The position numbers were made by a program, and so were the translations under genes. A stretch of 64,000 nucleotides of DNA from Cribrihabitans marinus (GTDB taxonomy: Bacteria > Pseudomonadota > Alphaproteobacteria > Rhodobacterales > Rhodobacteraceae). The DNA lies in contig NZ_FNYD01000001.1 of NCBI RefSeq assembly GCF_900109035.1, forward strand, positions 124,001 to 188,000. Reading direction: 5' to 3'. Below are positions 56,038 to 64,000 of the stretch, in pieces (positions within the stretch are counted from its first letter, which is position 1; every line of letters begins with the position of its first letter). A model generated the notes under the pieces. It ran no database searches and had not been told where the DNA came from. It saw nothing but the letters and a program-made list of their open reading frames with translations.

Positions 56038-57195
56038 TCACGCACGCATTCCGGACAGGACCGCCCGCGCCGCGCGCAGGCCCGGCGCCTCGCCGCCCCG
56101 GCCCAGCCGGTCCATCGTCGCCTCCATCGCCGCCTGCTGCGCTTGCGGGTCGGCCCGCACCTCCGCCAGGTGACGGGCGATGGCCTCGGGCGTGCAGCCG
56201 GGGCCAAGGCATTCCGGCACCACGCGCGTCTCGCTGACCAGGTTGACCAGCGTCACGGTGTCGATGCTGACCATGCGCTCGGCGATCTTCTGGGTCAGCC
56301 AGCTGACCTTGTAGGCGATCACCATCGGCGTTCCGGCCGCCGCCAGTTCCAGCGACACCGTGCCCGAGGCCGCCAGCGCCAGCTCTGCCGTGGCAAAGGC
56401 CGCGCGCTTGTGGGCGGCGGCAGTATCCGGGTCGACGTGCCGCGGATCCAGGACAACCGGGTCACCCGGCCAATCCGCAACCTGCAGGCGCACCGCGTCG
56501 GCCACGTGTCCCACCGCCGGAACAACAACACGCATCTCCGGCGCCTCGGCCAGAAACCGCTTGAGGCCCGCACCGAATACCGGGGCAAGCCGGTCCACCT
56601 CGCCCCGGCGCGAGCCCGGCAGGACCAGCAGGACGGGCGCGTCGCCCAGATCCAGCGCCTCGCGCAGCGCCACGATCTCGGCCGGGGTGGCCTGCGGTTC
56701 GGCCACGACCGGATGTCCGACGAAATCGCAGGCCATGCCCGCCCGCTCCATATAGGGCGGCTCGAAGGGCAAGAGCGCCAGCACGTGGTCGATGACCCGC
56801 GCCATCCTGTCGGCCCGGCCCGGGCGCCAGGCCCAGACGCTGGGCGCCACGTAATGCACTGTGCGGATGTCGCTGGCGGCCTTCACCAACCCCGCAACCC
56901 GCAGTGAGAAATCGGGCGAGTCGATGGTGATGAGCACGTCGGGGCGCGTGTCCAGCACCGCTTGCGCGGTCTCTGCAATGCGACGCTTGAGATGGAAGTA
57001 TTTCGGCAGGACCTCGACCAGCCCCATGACGCTCAGCTCATCCATCGGGAACCGGCTGACAAGGCCCTGTGCCTGCATCATCTGCCCGCCGATCCCGTCG
57101 AATTCGACATCCGGCACCAGCTCGCGCAGCCCCGCCATCAAGGCGCCGCCCAGCCGGTCGCCGGACGGCTCGCCGGCCAGCAGGAAGACGCGCAT
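56038..57195 (-). CDS. lpxB: Lipid-A-disaccharide synthase
   Basis: A 385-residue GT-B glycosyltransferase that joins lipid X and UDP-2,3-diacylglucosamine. It begins RVFLLAGEPSGDRLGGALM and has SPDFSLRVAGLVK, YVAPSVWAWRPGRA and LLVLPGSRRGEVDRLAPVF. ATG at 57195 overlaps the lpxI stop codon (TGATG). It is the last gene of the lipid A group. Confidence 0.95.
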   Translation of the reverse strand: MRVFLLAGEPSGDRLGGALMAGLRELVPDVEFDGIGGQMMQAQGLVSRFPMDELSVMGLVEVLPKYFHLKRRIAETAQAVLDTRPDVLITIDSPDFSLRVAGLVKAASDIRTVHYVAPSVWAWRPGRADRMARVIDHVLALLPFEPPYMERAGMACDFVGHPVVAEPQATPAEIVALREALDLGDAPVLLVLPGSRRGEVDRLAPVFGAGLKRFLAEAPEMRVVVPAVGHVADAVRLQVADWPGDPVVLDPRHVDPDTAAAHKRAAFATAELALAASGTVSLELAAAGTPMVIAYKVSWLTQKIAERMVSIDTVTLVNLVSETRVVPECLGPGCTPEAIARHLAEVRADPQAQQAAMEATMDRLGRGGEAPGLRAARAVLSGMRA

Positions 57196-57989
57196 CAGGC
57201 GGGCCGCCCGACGACCTGCAGGAACAGGCCCAGCCGGTCGCATTCGGCGATCACCGTCTCGCGGTCCAGAACGATCACCCCGCCCTTTTCGATCACGATC
57301 CCCGACAGGCCCGCGGCCACGGCTGCTGTCACCGTGTCCGGGCCGATGGTCGGCAGATCGACGCGGTGGTCCTGGTCGGATTTGGGACCCTTGAACAGGA
57401 TGCCGCCACCGGCATCAGGGCGCTGGGTCAGCGATTGCAGCATCCAGTTCGTGCCAAAGACGCCCTCGATCGCCAGCGCCTGACCGCGCAGCACGACACA
57501 GGCCTGCCCGATATCGGCCGTGCTCATCGCGCGCAGGATGGCGGCGCCGCGCGCGGCATCCTGCAGATCACCCTCCGAGGGCGCGGCCTGTGTCAGACTG
57601 CCCAGCGGCGGCAACAGGTCCGGCGCAATCTCATGCGCCGCACGCACGCGCAGCCCGGCCTCCTCGAAGATCCCGATCACCGCGCGCAGGGCGCCATCGT
57701 CACCGCTGAGGATCGCCGTCTGCAGCACCGGAACCAGCGGCATGGTGGCGGCATCGATGCGCGACGGGTCGATGGGCGGCCGACCGACCGCCCCGGCCAT
57801 GCAAAGCTCGCTCACCCCGCGCGCCTTGAGATCTGCGATCAGGCTGCCGAGCTGCTCGATGGGAAACGGCCGGTCCACGGCCAGCCGGTCGGGCGGAAAC
57901 CCCTCCATGGCGCAGATCAGCGGGCGCTCGGGCAGCCTGTCCACCAATTCGTCGGGCAGCGCGCCCGATCCCGCGATCAGCGCCAGCAC
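57195..57989 (-). CDS. lpxI: UDP-2,3-diacylglucosamine pyrophosphatase LpxI
   Basis: A 264-residue LpxI (DUF1009), the alphaproteobacterial alternative to LpxH, producing lipid X. The N-terminal IAGSGALPDELVD and C-terminal DLPTIGPDTVTAAVAAGLSG with GGVIVLDRE match the family. GTG at 57989 has GAGG upstream, partly in the lpxA stop. It lies between lpxA and lpxB. Confidence 0.93.
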   Translation of the reverse strand: MLALIAGSGALPDELVDRLPERPLICAMEGFPPDRLAVDRPFPIEQLGSLIADLKARGVSELCMAGAVGRPPIDPSRIDAATMPLVPVLQTAILSGDDGALRAVIGIFEEAGLRVRAAHEIAPDLLPPLGSLTQAAPSEGDLQDAARGAAILRAMSTADIGQACVVLRGQALAIEGVFGTNWMLQSLTQRPDAGGGILFKGPKSDQDHRVDLPTIGPDTVTAAVAAGLSGIVIEKGGVIVLDRETVIAECDRLGLFLQVVGRPA

Positions 57990-57994
57990 CGGCC

Positions 57995-58780
57995 TCAATC
58001 CCCCGGCGTGAGGAAGGACCGGTCGGTGTCGCCGGTCACGAAGGCCACGATGCGCTGGACATACTCGCTGTCCGTCTCCTTGCCGATCCGCTGCGCGCGC
58101 TCCTGGAAGGTGCCGTCGCCCTGGGACAGGGTCTGGAAGGCCCGCCGCAGCGCCGAGATATCCTCGCGCGGGACACCGCCACGCTTGAGACCCACCAGGT
58201 TCAGCCCGTCCAGCCGGCCGCGCGACGCCTGCACAAGCCCGTAGGGGATCACGTCCTTGGGCACCATGGTAAGCGCGCCGATGATCGCGCCGCGCCCGAC
58301 CCGCACCCATTGATGCAGGCCTGAAAGCCCACCGATGATCACGTCATCCTCGACCACGCAATGCCCGGCCGCGCCGGCATTGTTGACCATGATCACGCGG
58401 TTGCCGATCTGCACGTCATGGGCCACATGCGCGCCCGCCATCAGCAGGCAATCATCACCGATCCGGGTCACGCCACCGCCACCCTCGGTGCCGGTGTTGA
58501 CCGTCACATGTTCACGGATCCGGTTGCGCCGGCCGATCTCCAGCCGGGTCTCCTCGCCGCCGAATTTCAGGTCCTGCGGGATCTCGCCGATCACCGAGAA
58601 ATTGAAGATCACGGTGTCGTCGCCGATCTCGGTGTTGCCGGTCACGACCACGTGGCTTTTCAGCTCGACCCGTTCACCCAGCCGAACCCTGGCCCCGACG
58701 ACGCAGAACGGCCCGATGACACAGCCGTCGCCGATCTGCGCGCCCTCCTCGATCACCGCACTGGGATGGACAAGGCTCAT
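57995..58780 (-). CDS. lpxA: UDP-N-acetylglucosamine acyltransferase LpxA
   Basis: A 261-residue trimeric acyltransferase starting lipid A synthesis. The left-handed beta helix of hexapeptide repeats runs through residues 5-180, and the catalytic histidine lies in [13 protein letters not shown]. The C-terminal helical domain follows ([18 protein letters not shown]). Its ATG overlaps the fabZ stop codon (ATGA). Confidence 0.96.
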   Translation of the reverse strand: MSLVHPSAVIEEGAQIGDGCVIGPFCVVGARVRLGERVELKSHVVVTGNTEIGDDTVIFNFSVIGEIPQDLKFGGEETRLEIGRRNRIREHVTVNTGTEGGGGVTRIGDDCLLMAGAHVAHDVQIGNRVIMVNNAGAAGHCVVEDDVIIGGLSGLHQWVRVGRGAIIGALTMVPKDVIPYGLVQASRGRLDGLNLVGLKRGGVPREDISALRRAFQTLSQGDGTFQERAQRIGKETDSEYVQRIVAFVTGDTDRSFLTPGD

Positions 58781-59250
58781 GTCGTCTTTTCCATGTCCCA
58801 ATCGACATAGGCCGAGAACTCCGCCTCGGCGGCGGTCTCGCCCTCGACCCTGGCCACGCCCTTGAACTTGAACAGCTTGCCGCCCGGCTTGCCGCGCAGG
58901 GTCTCGACATGCATCTCCATCACGTCACCGGGCACGACCTTGCGGCGGAACTTGCACTTGTCGATGCCCATGAAATAGATCAGCAGCTCGGTGTCGATCA
59001 CGTCGAATCCCACGCCCAGCATCACCCCCGAGGTCTGCGCCATCGCCTCGATGATCGTGACACCGGGCATGATCGGCGTGCCGGGGAAATGGCCCTGGAA
59101 ATGCGGCTCGTTCATGGTGACGTTCTTGATCCCGCGCGCCGACTTGTAGCTGTCGATATCGACCACCTTGTCCACCAGGAGGAACGGGTAGCGGTGCGGC
59201 AGGATGCGCTGGATCAACTGAATGTCGGCGCATTTCTTCTCTGAACTCAT
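58777..59250 (-). CDS. fabZ: 3-hydroxyacyl-ACP dehydratase FabZ
   Basis: A 157-residue hot-dog fold dehydratase of fatty acid synthesis. The catalytic His and Glu are in [33 protein letters not shown] is conserved. ATG at 59250 ([11 protein letters not shown]) is preferred to ATG 59277 on family alignment. It is between skp and lpxA. Confidence 0.95.
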   Translation of the reverse strand: MSSEKKCADIQLIQRILPHRYPFLLVDKVVDIDSYKSARGIKNVTMNEPHFQGHFPGTPIMPGVTIIEAMAQTSGVMLGVGFDVIDTELLIYFMGIDKCKFRRKVVPGDVMEMHVETLRGKPGGKLFKFKGVARVEGETAAEAEFSAYVDWDMEKTT

Positions 59251-59321
59251 CGGGCTGAGATCCTGTTCTTCAAGCATATCGCACCGTCACTAGCAACAGC
59301 CACCCGGATGGGCAAGCGGCG

Positions 59322-59909
59322 CTAGGGGTCGTCGCGCTCTTCCAGCGCCGCGCCGTCGCCGATGGTGGCGTCGATCCGCGCAATGGCCAGATCGGTGATG
59401 TCGGTGGCGTTGGCGCTCAGAAACACGCTGGAGCGTTCCAGGATGACGCCGGCGCCGGCTTCCTTCATCAGTGCCTCAAGAACCGGTTGCGCGATCACGA
59501 AGAAACGCGACTGCGCCTCTTCGGTCCGCTCGGACAGCGCCTCGAGCTTGGCCTTCTGTGTGCTGCGATGTTCCTGGACCTTGCGGTCAAACGCGTCGGC
59601 CAGTGCGCGGAACGCCTCGGGCTGCATGGTGCCGCGCCGCTCGGTCAGTTCCGCCTCCTCGCGGCTCAGGGCGGCGATGATGCGTTCGTTCTCGGCCGCC
59701 AGAACCGCGCTTTCGGCCTCGACCTCGTCGGCGATGCGGCGGCCGAAAAGCGACTCGCTGAACAGCCGGTCGGCGGAAATGGTCAGGATCTCGCCCTGCG
59801 GCACCCCGGTCTGCTGGGCCGGCGCCGGGCCGGCCGTCCAGACCGCGGCCAGGATGCAGAACGCCAGCGTCCGGGCCCGCCCCATGGTCAGCAACAGGCC
59901 CGGTCGCAT
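59322..59909 (-). CDS. skp: OmpH/Skp family periplasmic chaperone
   Basis: A 195-residue protein with a signal peptide (residues 1-32, cleaved after APAQ). The mature part begins ILTISADRLFSESLFG and has a long coiled coil (residues 65-130), the tentacle structure of Skp. It holds outer-membrane proteins for BamA. It starts seven bases after bamA; ATG follows GAGGCGGC. Confidence 0.88.
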   Translation of the reverse strand: MRPGLLLTMGRARTLAFCILAAVWTAGPAPAQQTGVPQGEILTISADRLFSESLFGRRIADEVEAESAVLAAENERIIAALSREEAELTERRGTMQPEAFRALADAFDRKVQEHRSTQKAKLEALSERTEEAQSRFFVIAQPVLEALMKEAGAGVILERSSVFLSANATDITDLAIARIDATIGDGAALEERDDP

Positions 59910-59915
59910 GCCGCC

Positions 59916-62273
59916 TCAGAACCGCGCCTGAAGCGTCAGGTCGAAATTCTGCACCTTGTCGAACTCCTCTTTCACCAGCGCCTGCGAGAAGTTGAAGCGC
60001 AGCGGTCCGAAGGGCGTGTCCCACAGGACCGAGAACCCGAGCACGTGCCGGAATGATCCGCCTTCGCCGACGATCGTTCCGCCGGCCGTGTTCACGTCAT
60101 CGAGATTCCAGAGATTGCCGACATCATAGAACAGCCCGCCACGGATCCCCAGCTCCTCGGGCAGGCCCAGCGGGAACTCGGCCTCGAGCCGCGCGACGGC
60201 GTAGTAGTTGCCGCCGATGGCGTCGTCCCGGCCGTTGGACAAATCGCGCGGGCCGATACCGGCCGGCTCGAAGCCACGGAAGGTGCGCGGCCCCAGCACG
60301 TAACGATCGACCGTGCGGCTGAACCCGTCGCGCCAGTAGAGCGCGCCCAGCTCGACCGTGGCGCGCAGCGTGACCTCCTCGTTGAAGGTCAGCTGTTGCG
60401 CAGTCGCCAGCGCCGAGGTCTTGACGAACTTGTTGTCGCCTCCCAGCCCGGCGGCGTCGACACCCAGCTGCAGCAGCAGCCCGCGCGTGGGATCCAGCCC
60501 GTCACGACGGCTGTCATAGGTATAGGTCATCCCCAGCGAACTGCTCGAGCGTTCGCCCTGGGCGATTTCCGACGCGATCACCGCACCGACCGTCTGATCC
60601 TCGCGCTGGACCATCTCGCTGGTCTCGAAATTGTAGCGCAGCTGCAGGTTGGACAGTTCGCCCACGTCGAAGGTCAGCGCCGGCTGGAAGAAGACCCGCT
60701 TGGTGTCGTAGTTGGTAAAGCTGGAATCGCGTTCGGACAGACCAAGCTCAAGGTCGAACTGCAGGTCACGGCCCAGCAGATACGGCTCGGTGAAGCCGAA
60801 TGTGTAGCGTTCGGATTCCTGCGCGGTCGAGATCGACGCCGACAGGCGCTGCCCGCGGCCCAGCCAGTTCTCTTCGTTCAGGCTCACCGCCAGCCCGAAC
60901 CCGTCCGAAACCGAGTAGTTGCCGCCGATGTTCAGCGATCCGGTCGGCTGTTCCTCGACATCCACATCGACGATCACGCGGTCCGAGGATGTCCCCTCGC
61001 GGGTCTCCACGTTCGACTCGGCGAAAAAGCCCAAGGCGCGGATGCGCTCGGCGCTCTCGCGGATCTCGCGCGGGTTGAACGGGTCGCCCTCGACGGTCTT
61101 GAACTGCTGGCGGATCACCCGGTCCAGCGTGGTCGTGTTGCCCTCGATGTCGATGCGCTCGACGAAGATGCGTGGCCCCTTGACCAGCGCGAACTCCACA
61201 TTCAGCGTCAGCGACCGGTCGTTGCGGGTCACGCGCGGCTCGACACGCATGAAATCCACCCCGCGACGCAGGCCAAGACGCTCCAGCCGCGCGATCTCGT
61301 TGTCGACCAGCGACGGCGAGTAGGTCACGCCCGGACGCACCTTCACGGCCTCGCTATAGGGGCCCGCCTGGACCCCGGGAATCTCGCTGACCACGCTGAC
61401 ATTGCCGAACGAGAACTGCTGCCCCTCGGTCACGTCGAGCACCAGGAAGAAGGCGTCGCGCTCACGGGTGAACTCGGCATTGGCGCTGTTGACGCGGAAA
61501 TCGACGAAACCGCGCGACAGGTAGAATTCGCGCAGCACCTGCTTGTCGAACTCGATCCGGTCGGCGATGAACGTATCCGCACGGATGAAGGTACGCAGGA
61601 GACCGGCCTGCTTGGTCTGCAGCACGCGGCGCAGCCGGCGGTCGGAATAGGCGCGGTTGCCGACGAAGCTGATGCGCTCGACTTCGATGGTCTCGCCCTC
61701 GGCGATCTCGTAGACCAGATCGACCCGGTTATTGCCGCGCCGGATCAGGCGAGGCGTCACCGTCGCCGCGATCCGGCCCTGGGCGGAATAGACCTCTGAA
61801 ATCGCCACCGCGTCCCGCTCGGCCTGCTCGGCGGTGAATACGCGGCGCGTCTGCGCCGAGATCACCTCGCGCAGCACGTCGTCCTTGATGCGCCGGTTGC
61901 CCTCGAAGCTGATCTTGTTGATCGTCGGATATTCCGTGACCGTCACGACCAGCGTGCTGCCGCGCGGCGTCAGTTCGACTGTTTCAAAAACGCCACTGTC
62001 AAGAACGCGTTGATAGGCGTCGTTCAACTCGCCCGCCGTGACGTTCTGGCCGCGTTCGATTCCCATCCGGGCGATGATTGTCGAGGCCTCGATGCGCTCG
62101 TTGCCCTCGACCCGGACGTCGTTGAACCGATAGGTCTGCGCCTGTGCCGGCGCCGCGGCCAGCAGGAATGTCGTTGTAAGTCCTAGAAAAAATGCCAGCA
62201 GCGATGAATACAATATGTAGCTGCCCGATGCTCGGACACCGCAGGATGTTCCCGCGCCTCGCCTGTAAAACAT
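59916..62273 (-). CDS. bamA: Outer membrane protein assembly factor BamA
   Basis: A 785-residue outer-membrane protein. A signal peptide (LLAFFLGLTTTFLLAAAPAQA) is followed by five POTRA domains (residues 47-430) and a 16-strand barrel ending in the aromatic residue F (LTLQARF). The conserved VRGF-like motif appears as TFRGFEPAGIGPRD. It inserts other outer-membrane proteins. The Shine-Dalgarno is weak. A TTGACA promoter element lies upstream. Confidence 0.96.
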   Translation of the reverse strand: MFYRRGAGTSCGVRASGSYILYSSLLAFFLGLTTTFLLAAAPAQAQTYRFNDVRVEGNERIEASTIIARMGIERGQNVTAGELNDAYQRVLDSGVFETVELTPRGSTLVVTVTEYPTINKISFEGNRRIKDDVLREVISAQTRRVFTAEQAERDAVAISEVYSAQGRIAATVTPRLIRRGNNRVDLVYEIAEGETIEVERISFVGNRAYSDRRLRRVLQTKQAGLLRTFIRADTFIADRIEFDKQVLREFYLSRGFVDFRVNSANAEFTRERDAFFLVLDVTEGQQFSFGNVSVVSEIPGVQAGPYSEAVKVRPGVTYSPSLVDNEIARLERLGLRRGVDFMRVEPRVTRNDRSLTLNVEFALVKGPRIFVERIDIEGNTTTLDRVIRQQFKTVEGDPFNPREIRESAERIRALGFFAESNVETREGTSSDRVIVDVDVEEQPTGSLNIGGNYSVSDGFGLAVSLNEENWLGRGQRLSASISTAQESERYTFGFTEPYLLGRDLQFDLELGLSERDSSFTNYDTKRVFFQPALTFDVGELSNLQLRYNFETSEMVQREDQTVGAVIASEIAQGERSSSSLGMTYTYDSRRDGLDPTRGLLLQLGVDAAGLGGDNKFVKTSALATAQQLTFNEEVTLRATVELGALYWRDGFSRTVDRYVLGPRTFRGFEPAGIGPRDLSNGRDDAIGGNYYAVARLEAEFPLGLPEELGIRGGLFYDVGNLWNLDDVNTAGGTIVGEGGSFRHVLGFSVLWDTPFGPLRFNFSQALVKEEFDKVQNFDLTLQARF

Positions 62274-62311
62274 GTTCTTGCCAACCCGATGTTCTTGCCG
62301 CTTCTGCTCTG

Positions 62312-62340
62312 TCAGTAGCCGGATTGAGCGTTGTTGTCAA
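62312..62340 (-). promoter_or_regulatory. Candidate promoter of bamA
   Basis: On the minus strand TTGACA (62335-62340) is followed after 17 bases by TACTGA (62312-62317), about 40 bases before the bamA start. The -35 is perfect, the -10 poor. It follows the terminator of the small upstream gene, so a separate promoter is needed. Confidence 0.5.
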
Positions 62341-62347
62341 AACGCCA

Positions 62348-62380
62348 AACGGCGCGCGCCCCGGTCGGGCGCGCGCCGTT
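62348..62380 (-). terminator. Strong terminator between the 41-residue gene and bamA
   Basis: AACGGCGCGCGCCC and GGGCGCGCGCCGTT form a 14-bp stem with a five-base loop; on the minus strand it is followed by a T-rich stretch (TTTGGCGTTTT). It separates the rseP unit from bamA. Confidence 0.85.
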
Positions 62381-62403
62381 CAGCAAGCGAAAACGCGTGT
62401 ATT

Positions 62404-62529
62404 TCAGAATCCGCCGAGATAAGCCCCGAGGCTGAGCCCGGCGGCGACCGCGCCGAGGACGAACAGGCGGTCCCAGTTGAGCTCGACCAGAAGGCTGAGA
62501 CCCCTGTAGGATTGCTGTATCGTCTGCAT
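62404..62529 (-). CDS. 41-residue single-helix membrane protein
   Basis: A frame from ATG 62529, with AGGA eight bases upstream, encodes a charged N-terminus (MQTIQQSYRGLSLLVELNWD) and one hydrophobic, Gly-rich helix (RLFVLGAVAAGLSLGAYLGGF). It ends 24 bases before a strong terminator. No family is recognised. It lies between rseP and bamA, both envelope-quality genes, and may be a small regulator of that system. Confidence 0.72.
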   Translation of the reverse strand: MQTIQQSYRGLSLLVELNWDRLFVLGAVAAGLSLGAYLGGF

Positions 62530-62622
62530 CGGTCCGATCCTCGTATCTTGTTGACGCCCCCGAAAGTAGGCCCGGAATATGGCAGGACTTGGGCGCCCTT
62601 TGTGACAAGATTGGGGCGGCGA

Positions 62623-63972
62623 TCAGCAGAACAGGTCGTTGCCGAGCGCGAAGACCATCAGCATCAGGATCATCGTCAGGCCAAGCGCCATCAGGACCCG
62701 CATCGCCATGTCGCTGGGCGGTTTGCCCGCGACCGCCTCATAGGCGTAGAACACCAGGTGTCCGCCATCCAGCACCGGAATCGGGAACAGATTCATCAAC
62801 CCGACGGCGGTGGACAGGACCGCGATGAACCAGATGAAGCTCTGCGCGCCCTGGCTGGCCATCGCACCCGAGGTTTCGGCGATGCCCAGCGGGCCGGTGA
62901 TGTTGCAGGTGCTGATCGCGCCGGTGATCATGTGCCACAGCCCCGAGATCGAGCCGGTGATGATCCGCCAGGTCTGCACCACCCCTCCGGTCACCGCCTC
63001 GATCGGGCCCGCGGTCTCGGTGGCGGGATCCAGGACCATGCCGCCGATGATCCCGATGCGCCAATGCGTCCTGAATCCGCCATCGGCCTGCGGCTCGTCG
63101 GTTCGGCGCGGGGCCAGGGCGAATTCCAGTTCGGTCCCGTCACGCCAGACCGTCAGCAGCAGAACCCGCCCGTCCGAACTTTCCACCCTGTCCTTGAGTT
63201 GCGAGAAGGCAAAGATCGGATCGCCGTCCAACGCGGTGATGAGGTCGCCCGGTTTCAACTCGATATCCATTGCCGCGCTGCGCGGCGCCACCTGCTCGAT
63301 CAGCGGCGGGAACAGCCAGGGCCCCTGCACCACCCGCTCGGACCCGTCACGGCGCACGGTGTATTGCAGCTGCCGCGCGGGCTCCAGGCCGGTCACGAAG
63401 TCGGACCAGGCAGCGTCATCCTCGAAATCCGGCGTCGGGATGCCCTCGATGGCGACGATCTCGTCGCCGGGCCGCAACTCGGTCACCACATCCGGCAGGG
63501 TTTCGACCTGCCCCACGGTCAGCGGATCGCTGACCACGCCCCGGATCATGAAGACGGCAGTGAAGATCAGGATCGACAGCGCGAAATTGAACACCGGTCC
63601 CGCCGCAACCGTTGCCGCACGCGCCCAGAGCGGCGCGCCGTGCATCGTGTGCCGCATCCGCTCGGGATCCAGCTCGGCCTCGGCCATCGCCGCGGCATCC
63701 TTGCCGGAGGCGGCATTGGAATCGCCCAGGAACTTGACATAGCCGCCGAATGGCAACAGGGCCACCTGCCAGCGCGTGCCATGCTTGTCCTCGCGGCTCC
63801 ACAGCACCGGGCCGAACCCCAGCGAAAAGACCTCGGCATAGATGCCCGACCAGCGGCCGACGATGTAATGGCCGTATTCATGCACCGCCACGATGACCGA
63901 CAGGGCCACGACAAACGCCACGATTGTGTAAACAAGCCCGCCGAATTCGGGGATAAGTGCCAGTATGTCCAA
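62623..63972 (-). CDS. rseP: Site-2 intramembrane metalloprotease RseP
   Basis: A 449-residue zinc protease. HEYGH (31-35) and LDGGH carry the zinc ligands in membrane helices; two PDZ domains lie between (residues 130-220 and 225-300). It cleaves anti-sigma factors and leftover signal peptides. The start is TTG at 63972 (MDILALIPEFGG); no ATG is present near it. It is the first gene of the envelope group in the window. Confidence 0.95.
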   Translation of the reverse strand: MDILALIPEFGGLVYTIVAFVVALSVIVAVHEYGHYIVGRWSGIYAEVFSLGFGPVLWSREDKHGTRWQVALLPFGGYVKFLGDSNAASGKDAAAMAEAELDPERMRHTMHGAPLWARAATVAAGPVFNFALSILIFTAVFMIRGVVSDPLTVGQVETLPDVVTELRPGDEIVAIEGIPTPDFEDDAAWSDFVTGLEPARQLQYTVRRDGSERVVQGPWLFPPLIEQVAPRSAAMDIELKPGDLITALDGDPIFAFSQLKDRVESSDGRVLLLTVWRDGTELEFALAPRRTDEPQADGGFRTHWRIGIIGGMVLDPATETAGPIEAVTGGVVQTWRIITGSISGLWHMITGAISTCNITGPLGIAETSGAMASQGAQSFIWFIAVLSTAVGLMNLFPIPVLDGGHLVFYAYEAVAGKPPSDMAMRVLMALGLTMILMLMVFALGNDLFC

Positions 63973-64000
63973 TTTCTCAGCCTGCTCTTCTTGTCACGGC

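Overview
The window is high-GC DNA from an alphaproteobacterium of the Rhodobacteraceae (Roseobacter/Rhodobacter group). Four things point there: a circularly permuted two-piece tmRNA with tag ANDNRAPVALAA; the sciP-ctrA pair; the phr-cfa-trgA-trgB-cysK block known from Rhodobacter; and a gene-transfer-agent style endolysin/holin pair. Nothing looks like a large recent island. It is chromosomal core with accessory genes between. No rRNA, tRNA, CRISPR array or insertion sequence was seen.

Layout. 1-10675 (minus strand) is one long unidirectional block: class V aminotransferase, photolyase, cyclopropane-fatty-acid synthase, TrgA, GGCT-Nudix TrgB, cysteine synthase, MscS-type channel, Ala-tRNA editing protein and a nuclease/phosphatase cut by the window edge. 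It reads as an oxidative, membrane and tellurite stress cluster. 10806-16949 holds a VOC protein, a USP-BCCT pair, AcuI, a DUF1326/DUF2182 pair and the divergent GntR regulator likely to control that pair through two tandem operators. 17309-20875 holds tmRNA (ssrA), a SnoaL-like protein, a ChrB-domain protein with ChrA, and SspB, the adaptor for tmRNA-tagged proteins. 21664-26193 holds fumC, a Hint-domain protein, DUF4169 and RHH small proteins with tag, and a class I aldolase. 26262-30097 holds a translationally coupled P450 and membrane alpha/beta hydrolase, ccdA and a TusA-like protein. 30306-30868 is a ParDE/RelBE-like toxin-antitoxin module next to rne. 34043-37984 is dctB-dctD with an EEP protein. 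38022-40831 is a purC-purS-ADH-purQ cluster. 40993-43280 holds the ATPase zeta subunit, a betaine-homocysteine methyltransferase and a PaaG-like enzyme. 43418-45873 is ccmFH. 45958-47138 is the GTA-type holin and endolysin. 47287-48166 holds hisI and a NifU-like scaffold. 48358-52850 holds a 39-residue membrane protein behind a LexA box, then recG and ligA. 52974-54081 is ctrA and sciP. 54224-55892 holds mnmA and a GNAT enzyme. 56038-63972 is the envelope cluster lpxB-lpxI-lpxA-fabZ-skp-bamA, a 41-residue protein and rseP.

The most unusual points are: (i) CtrA carries an in-frame 15-bp tandem duplication that repeats LILLD exactly at the phospho-acceptor aspartate; (ii) a tiny single-helix protein sits behind a GTTC-N7-GTTC SOS box downstream of recG, resembling in layout the SOS-induced division inhibitors of Caulobacter; (iii) DctD lacks the GAFTGA loop needed for sigma-54 contact; (iv) a TGATCC -35 element of the RpoE/ChrR (singlet oxygen) type overlaps the stop codon just before the photolyase operon; (v) tandem GntR operators separate DUF2182 from its likely regulator. 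CtrA and the GTA lysis genes may be functionally linked, since CtrA governs GTA production and release in Rhodobacter.
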